The translations under genes and the position numbers were made by a program. Shown here piece by piece: positions 59,412 to 64,000 of a stretch of 64,000 nucleotides of DNA. Origin of the DNA: Talpa occidentalis (taxonomy: Eukaryota > Chordata > Mammalia > Eulipotyphla > Talpidae). Each line of letters starts with the position of its first letter. The stretch's first letter is position 1. The DNA lies in the NCBI RefSeq assembly GCF_014898055.3, contig NW_023601104.1, forward strand, positions 75,685,106 through 75,749,105, read 5' to 3'. Below the pieces are notes generated by a model. That model was not told the origin of the DNA. It saw nothing but the letters and a program-made list of their open reading frames with translations, and did not search any database.

Positions 59412-59683
59412 GGCCTCCCTGTTGGCACAAGGGTTAAGATGCAACCTATGAAGCTGTCTGCAGCCACTGCAGCATGTGTTCCATCCCCGGCCAGCCAGGG
59501 AGCTACCCACATGGTGCCGCAGACCTCTCCTGACTCGCCCGCTGCTCCCCTCAGCAGTGTACTTTGGTCAATATGCCAGTTTTGTTCCTCACTCTGTCTC
59601 TGGTGAATCCTTTCACCCCCCACACCTCTGGCCTGTACCCCAGCTCTTGTATGCATAAATAAATAAATCTTTAAAAAAAAATA
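59412..59683 (+). mobile_element. tRNA-derived SINE, plus, inserted in an L2
   Basis: Target duplication 'aaagccatggtgtg' and 'aaagccatagtgtg'. 'gcctccctgttggcacaagg' to 'gcataaataaataaatcttt'. Confidence 0.95.
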
Positions 59684-61201
59684 AAGCCATAGTGTGGGAT
59701 GAAGCCACCAAGGGAGTGAGAGAAGGGTCAAGATGAGGGCCTGGCCCTGGGGCACCCCAACAGCAGGAGGAGTTTCCCAGAGACTAAGAACCGGGCCCCT
59801 ATGCTCAAAACTGGGGTTCCCAATGGAGGACAAAGGGGTAACTAGACACCACATCCCATAGCTTCCAGAGACAGGCTTCTGGTCTCATCACCGTTAACCT
59901 CTTTGTGAGTCGCACCCCAGCCTGTCCTTCAAGAATGATATGCTGTGACATAGAGTCTTTCCATGCTTCCAGTCTCTGAGCTTTTAAAAGAATTAGCATG
60001 AAAGTTTGAGAATAGAGCTAAGGGGTCTTACTTTGACCATCCTCTGCTTTCTGACTTGTCAGGGCAGGACAGATGCCTGTGAGTTTTCTCTCCCCCGCAT
60101 GCCTGATTTGATCAGTCCAAGAGGGGTGCTTGCTTGCCATTCCCGCTCCCAGTGGGTCCCAGGTCTCACAGCCCCCCCACCCCTACTCTTGGCTTGTCTC
60201 CACCCAGATTGCTGGTGGCTGCTGTGGTCCAGCCATCCAAGGCTGAGGACCTTATTTCCTCACCTACCCAGGCCAGAGGAGCATCAACCAGTCTTCTTGG
60301 CTGCCCAAACCCCTCCCTGGCCCAGGGGTGTGTGCTTTGTCGATGTCCACAGGGAAACAACCCATGGAAAAATCACCTCCTTCTTTTCCATGACTCATAT
60401 GGTGTTAGTGATGCTCGCGACTGGTTTTCTCACAGGGGAGACAAAGCCTTGGGAGCTTCACAGATAATAAATAATGAGGAAACTCCCGGAGATATTCCAC
60501 CTGCCCTTCCAGCACTGGGGACACCATAAGTCACTTAGTCCCGGTCTCTGTCTGCCTGTGAGTGAGGCAGGACACAGTGGAGGGACCTTTGGAGGAATCT
60601 GGGCTGGGAAAGCCACTTTCTGTTTGCGGGTTGTAGAAGGAGAGCTTGGGGGGATCCTGGTGGTCCTTGTTCCCCTTGCTCTCCCTTTGCTATGCACCCC
60701 TTCCCCATATTCCTTTGCTTCCTTATCTTTCATTCTGTAGCTAATTAGACTTCCTGTATTCAGTGAGATGCCAACCCGTGCTCCAGATCCACCCTCAGAA
60801 TCAGAAAACAGAATTAGAAAAAAACAAATCACTTTCACTATTGAATTTGGTGCTGATTATTTCTTCCGAATCTCTGCCTCTCCCCACCCCCCTCCACCCA
60901 CCCACAGGCTGGTGATATCAGCACAGCGCCTGGCACTCCTAATTGCTGGTGAAATTGGTTTGTGGTATCACAAGTGAGAGGGTCCATTTGAATAGGTCAC
61001 CCCGAAACAGCAATTCATGACAAGGTGGCAGAGAATATTCTGGGAGGGATAGGGCAGTTTGAAAATGCATCCAGTATTCTAAGATAATTTAGAATGATCA
61101 TCATCATCTATCACTTTTTCTCATTTAAGCCACTGGCAACAAAGCTTGATTGAATCTTTGTGGGTAGGCTCTGAGTTTTAAAACAATGAGAATCAGGGCC
61201 T

Positions 61202-61465
61202 CCCTGGTGGCGCAAGGGGTTGAGATGCAACCTATGAAGCTATCCACAGCCACTACAGCACGAGTTCGACACCCAGACAGGGAAGAGACCCACATGGTGC
61301 AGCAGACCTCTTCTGTCTCGCCCACTGCTCCTCTCATCAGCGTATTTCAGTCAGTCTGCCTGTTCTGTTCCCCACTCTGTCTCTGGTGAATCTCTCACCC
61401 ACCACACCTCTGGCCTGTACCCCAGTTCTTGTATGCATAAATAAATAAATCTTAAAAGAATGAAT
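61202..61465 (+). mobile_element. tRNA-derived SINE, plus
   Basis: Long target duplication, about 15-20 bp around 'aaaacaatgagaatcaggg', at about 61180 and 61466. 'cctggtggcgcaaggggttg' to 'gcataaataaataaatctta'. Confidence 0.95.
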
Positions 61466-64000
61466 AAAACAATGAGAATCAGGGCCTAAGGGACATGCTG
61501 ATAAGTTCCCTGTTTGTGGGGGATGGACTGTCCTTTGAAGCACAGAGTGGGTGCGTAGGACAGTGAACACAGCCCAGTCAGTCACAGAAGGGCCTGGAAG
61601 CCTGAGCTGGGTGAGATTTGGTTCACTTGAGGTCTCATTAAGGAGGCCATATCCAAAGTGTAGGCTCCCAGGTAACTTGCTGTGTTTTCTCAGTAGCACG
61701 ATTCAAGGAGGACAGAAGAGGAGGGGCAAAGCGCTACCACGAGAGTGACAGTTTCAGTCCCAGTGATAACTCAGAGCTCCCTGGATAGGACTCATGCATG
61801 AGTCCTGGATGAGACGAGCATGGTTGGCAATTGCCATGCAAGTATGAGGAGGAACAGGTGCCCCTCCTGGGGGTGACCAGCACCCTCCGGCCCCATCCTT
61901 TTCAAAGGAAACCTGGCCTCTCACTGTGTCCCTTGAGTGCATTGGTGCCAAGTCAGGATGAGTGCTCTGAGCCAAAGAAGGGGGCTTTTCCTTTGTGAAA
62001 AATCCACGGGCATCTGGCATGGGGGTTGGCTGCTGGGATCCTCTGACCCAGAGTGGATCAGTTTCTGAAAGGGTTTTTAGAACTGCAGCGTCAAGGACTG
62101 GGCTGGGAGTCAGTGTGAAGATGTCAGATGCCTGACAGAGGAGACTGTGTGTCTCTTTGAAAACAGTCATGCAAACCATGCGCAACCGCCTCCCTGCGGC
62201 TCAACCTCCACCAGATTGTCCGTGCTCCTCGAGGTGTTGCAGGAGTCCGCTTTGTTCCCAGCAAGCATGTAGGCAGCTTGCGGGCAGGGGCTGTATCTCA
62301 TCCACAGGGCGCCCCTCCAGGAGCCTGCAGTGGCCAGGATGTCCACTACCCATCTGCAGTGCAGGGGGGCTTTGCCCAAACGGGCTGGCCACCCCAACAA
62401 TGAGAGCTCTACAGGGCTCCTTGCTGTTGACAGCTCACATTCACCTCAGTTGCCTCAACTTCCCCTCAGTAGCCCCAGGAGAAGATAGGACTGATACTTT
62501 TACAGTTTCTATTTTAAAGATGAGCAGCTGCCTTCAAGAGTAGTTTGAAATCCCACTCTGCCTGCCCTGCCCAACCAGCTCTTCCATCTGCAAGCATAGG
62601 GTGATGCCAGGAGCAATGGGGTATCTGGAGAAGGAGGTGATATTCTCGGCCTACCCCATGGGGAAGGTGCCTCTTCGGGCTGTTCTCCACACCCAAGAGT
62701 GGTTGGCTCCATTCTGCCTGGCTCTGCACAGAGCTGCTCACTCTTCCTGGCCTGTTTTTCCTGGAACTCACCTTTCCCATCTATGGGAGTGTCAAGTAGC
62801 TTTAGGATTCAGGAGAAGAGAAAAATAGGCTCCTAAGTGAGCTCTTCCTACATTAAGGAGCCCCTTACATGGGGCAGCTGGTCCACCAGGCAAGCAGGCA
62901 TCAGTAATAAAAGAGTTTGTGTTTGTCTGCCCCTTGATGGGATGGGGCTGGAGGATACAGGGTCTCTGGCTACAACCCACTATCCTATCTGGTCCTGCTA
63001 GTGACTTGCCCAAGTCCGCTGCCAAGAAAGGTAGAACTGGGGTGGGAACTCAGACTTTCCACCCAAGACCCCATCTCTTCGCTTCTTCTTCTACTCTTGA
63101 GACAACATCTAGCCAAGATGGGGGGCGGGTGGGCAGGGCTTGGTCCTGCAGCCCTGGGCATTCCAGAAGAAGCTTTGCATACCAGTTCTAGGTTCTGACT
63201 TGGTTCACGGTTCTGTGCGCCACAGTTAGTCACTATTTTTCCACAGCTGCCCTGGGAGGTGGGTAGCCTGTCCCCAGAGGCAGTTCCCACAACCTAACTG
63301 GTGGCCTTGCCTTAGCCTGTTACTCAGCATGAGATCAAATTCTTGGGAGCCTCTGAGATGGATTGAAGGAGATTTGTTCTATGCTAACTTTCCCTTCCTC
63401 CCTCTCCTTTCCCCTCTGGCTTCCTTCCTTTTTTCCTCCCCTCCCTTGCTCCTCCCTGCCAGCCTTTCACTCAAATCTAAGCAGATGCATCCCTGCAGCA
63501 GGCTCTCTCCTGTCTCCTGTAGCATAAGAAGGATCAGAAATTGAATACTTCCCCTGAGTCCAGAGTCTTTCTGAATTATTTATAGACCAAATCTATTGCA
63601 AATTTCAGAGTGATTTTTCTTCAAGGTTGTGGTTGTGAGGCATGGGTGAATGAATTAATGAACACACCTAACATTCGTGGAAGTCAGAAGTGCCAGCAGA
63701 AGCCAGACAGTCCTGAGTCTCAGTCTCATGAGTACTAGGACAAGCAAGGTAAAGAGAAATGCATGCGTAGAAACTCGCACACACTTGGCCTTGGGTGGTT
63801 GGCCTGGGCGTGGATGGAACCCTGGTCTTCCTCAGCTCTTCAATCTGGACTGATAGATTAAACACACCAGCAGATGGCCAGACCTCACCCAGTCTCTAGA
63901 CCTGTGTGGAACCCACATCCCCGCAGCTGTACCATTCAGAAGGGAACCAGGAGATCCAGAGTTTTCTGTAGGTAATGAGTTCCCCAGACTGAAAGCCTTT

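Larger units (their letters stand above)
50771..64000. other. Intergenic region downstream of PLEKHD1
   Basis: No coding gene supported. In human the next gene, CCDC177, lies roughly 40 kb beyond PLEKHD1, which agrees with its absence here. Contents are SINEs, MIR/L2 and Tigger remnants, microsatellites and an unidentified CpG-rich block, listed separately. From about 61490 to 64000 I recognise nothing. Confidence 0.75.

Noticed and set aside
50771..64000. CCDC177 expected downstream of PLEKHD1
   Set aside because: No coiled-coil coding exon is seen on either strand; in human the gene lies farther away than this window reaches.

Overview
This is a 64 kb stretch of nuclear DNA from a placental mammal. 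The evidence is long introns with GT-AG borders, a CpG-island promoter, two recognisable vertebrate genes, and abundant L1, L2, MIR, Tigger and tRNA-derived SINE remnants. The gene order SLC39A9 then PLEKHD1, both on the + strand, matches human chromosome 14q24. The dominant SINE is about 270 bp long, has a head of the type 'gggcctccctggtggcgca' and ends in '(aaat)n ctt'. It is not a primate Alu, rodent B1/B2, carnivore SINEC, pig PRE or horse ERE. I think it fits a laurasiatherian such as a rhinolophoid bat (Rhin-1-like), but that is inference and I could not compare it to a library. | Layout. Positions 1-8167 hold the last four coding exons of SLC39A9 (the zinc transporter ZIP9, C-terminal 173 residues). 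An almost repeat-free 3.7 kb follows and is probably its 3' UTR, with polyadenylation signals near 10054 and 11816. Positions 11.9-23 kb are intergenic and full of repeats: SINEs, a young truncated L1, and an old L1 interrupted by a Tigger-like DNA transposon. A GC-rich island at about 23.04-24.48 kb is the promoter and first exon of PLEKHD1. All 13 coding exons of PLEKHD1 lie between 24309 and 47324. Spliced, they give an intact 506-residue protein with a PH domain followed by a long coiled coil. A repeat-poor 3.4 kb tract with polyadenylation signals near 50225 and 50743 is the likely 3' UTR. From 50.8 kb to the end I see only intergenic DNA: SINEs, MIR/L2 remnants, one unidentified CpG-rich element and two neighbouring microsatellites. 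| The two genes are neighbours without a known shared pathway. ZIP9 moves zinc across Golgi and plasma membranes. PLEKHD1 is a poorly studied putative membrane-binding coiled-coil protein. | Most notable observations: a 21-bp in-frame tandem duplication of the splice acceptor of the last PLEKHD1 exon; a 134-bp, 132/134-identical inverted repeat in PLEKHD1 intron 6; an unidentified 305-bp retroposon built from about 70-bp internal repeats and flanked by a target-site duplication; and an L1 and a SINE that integrated successively at the same target, leaving three copies of one 16-bp sequence.
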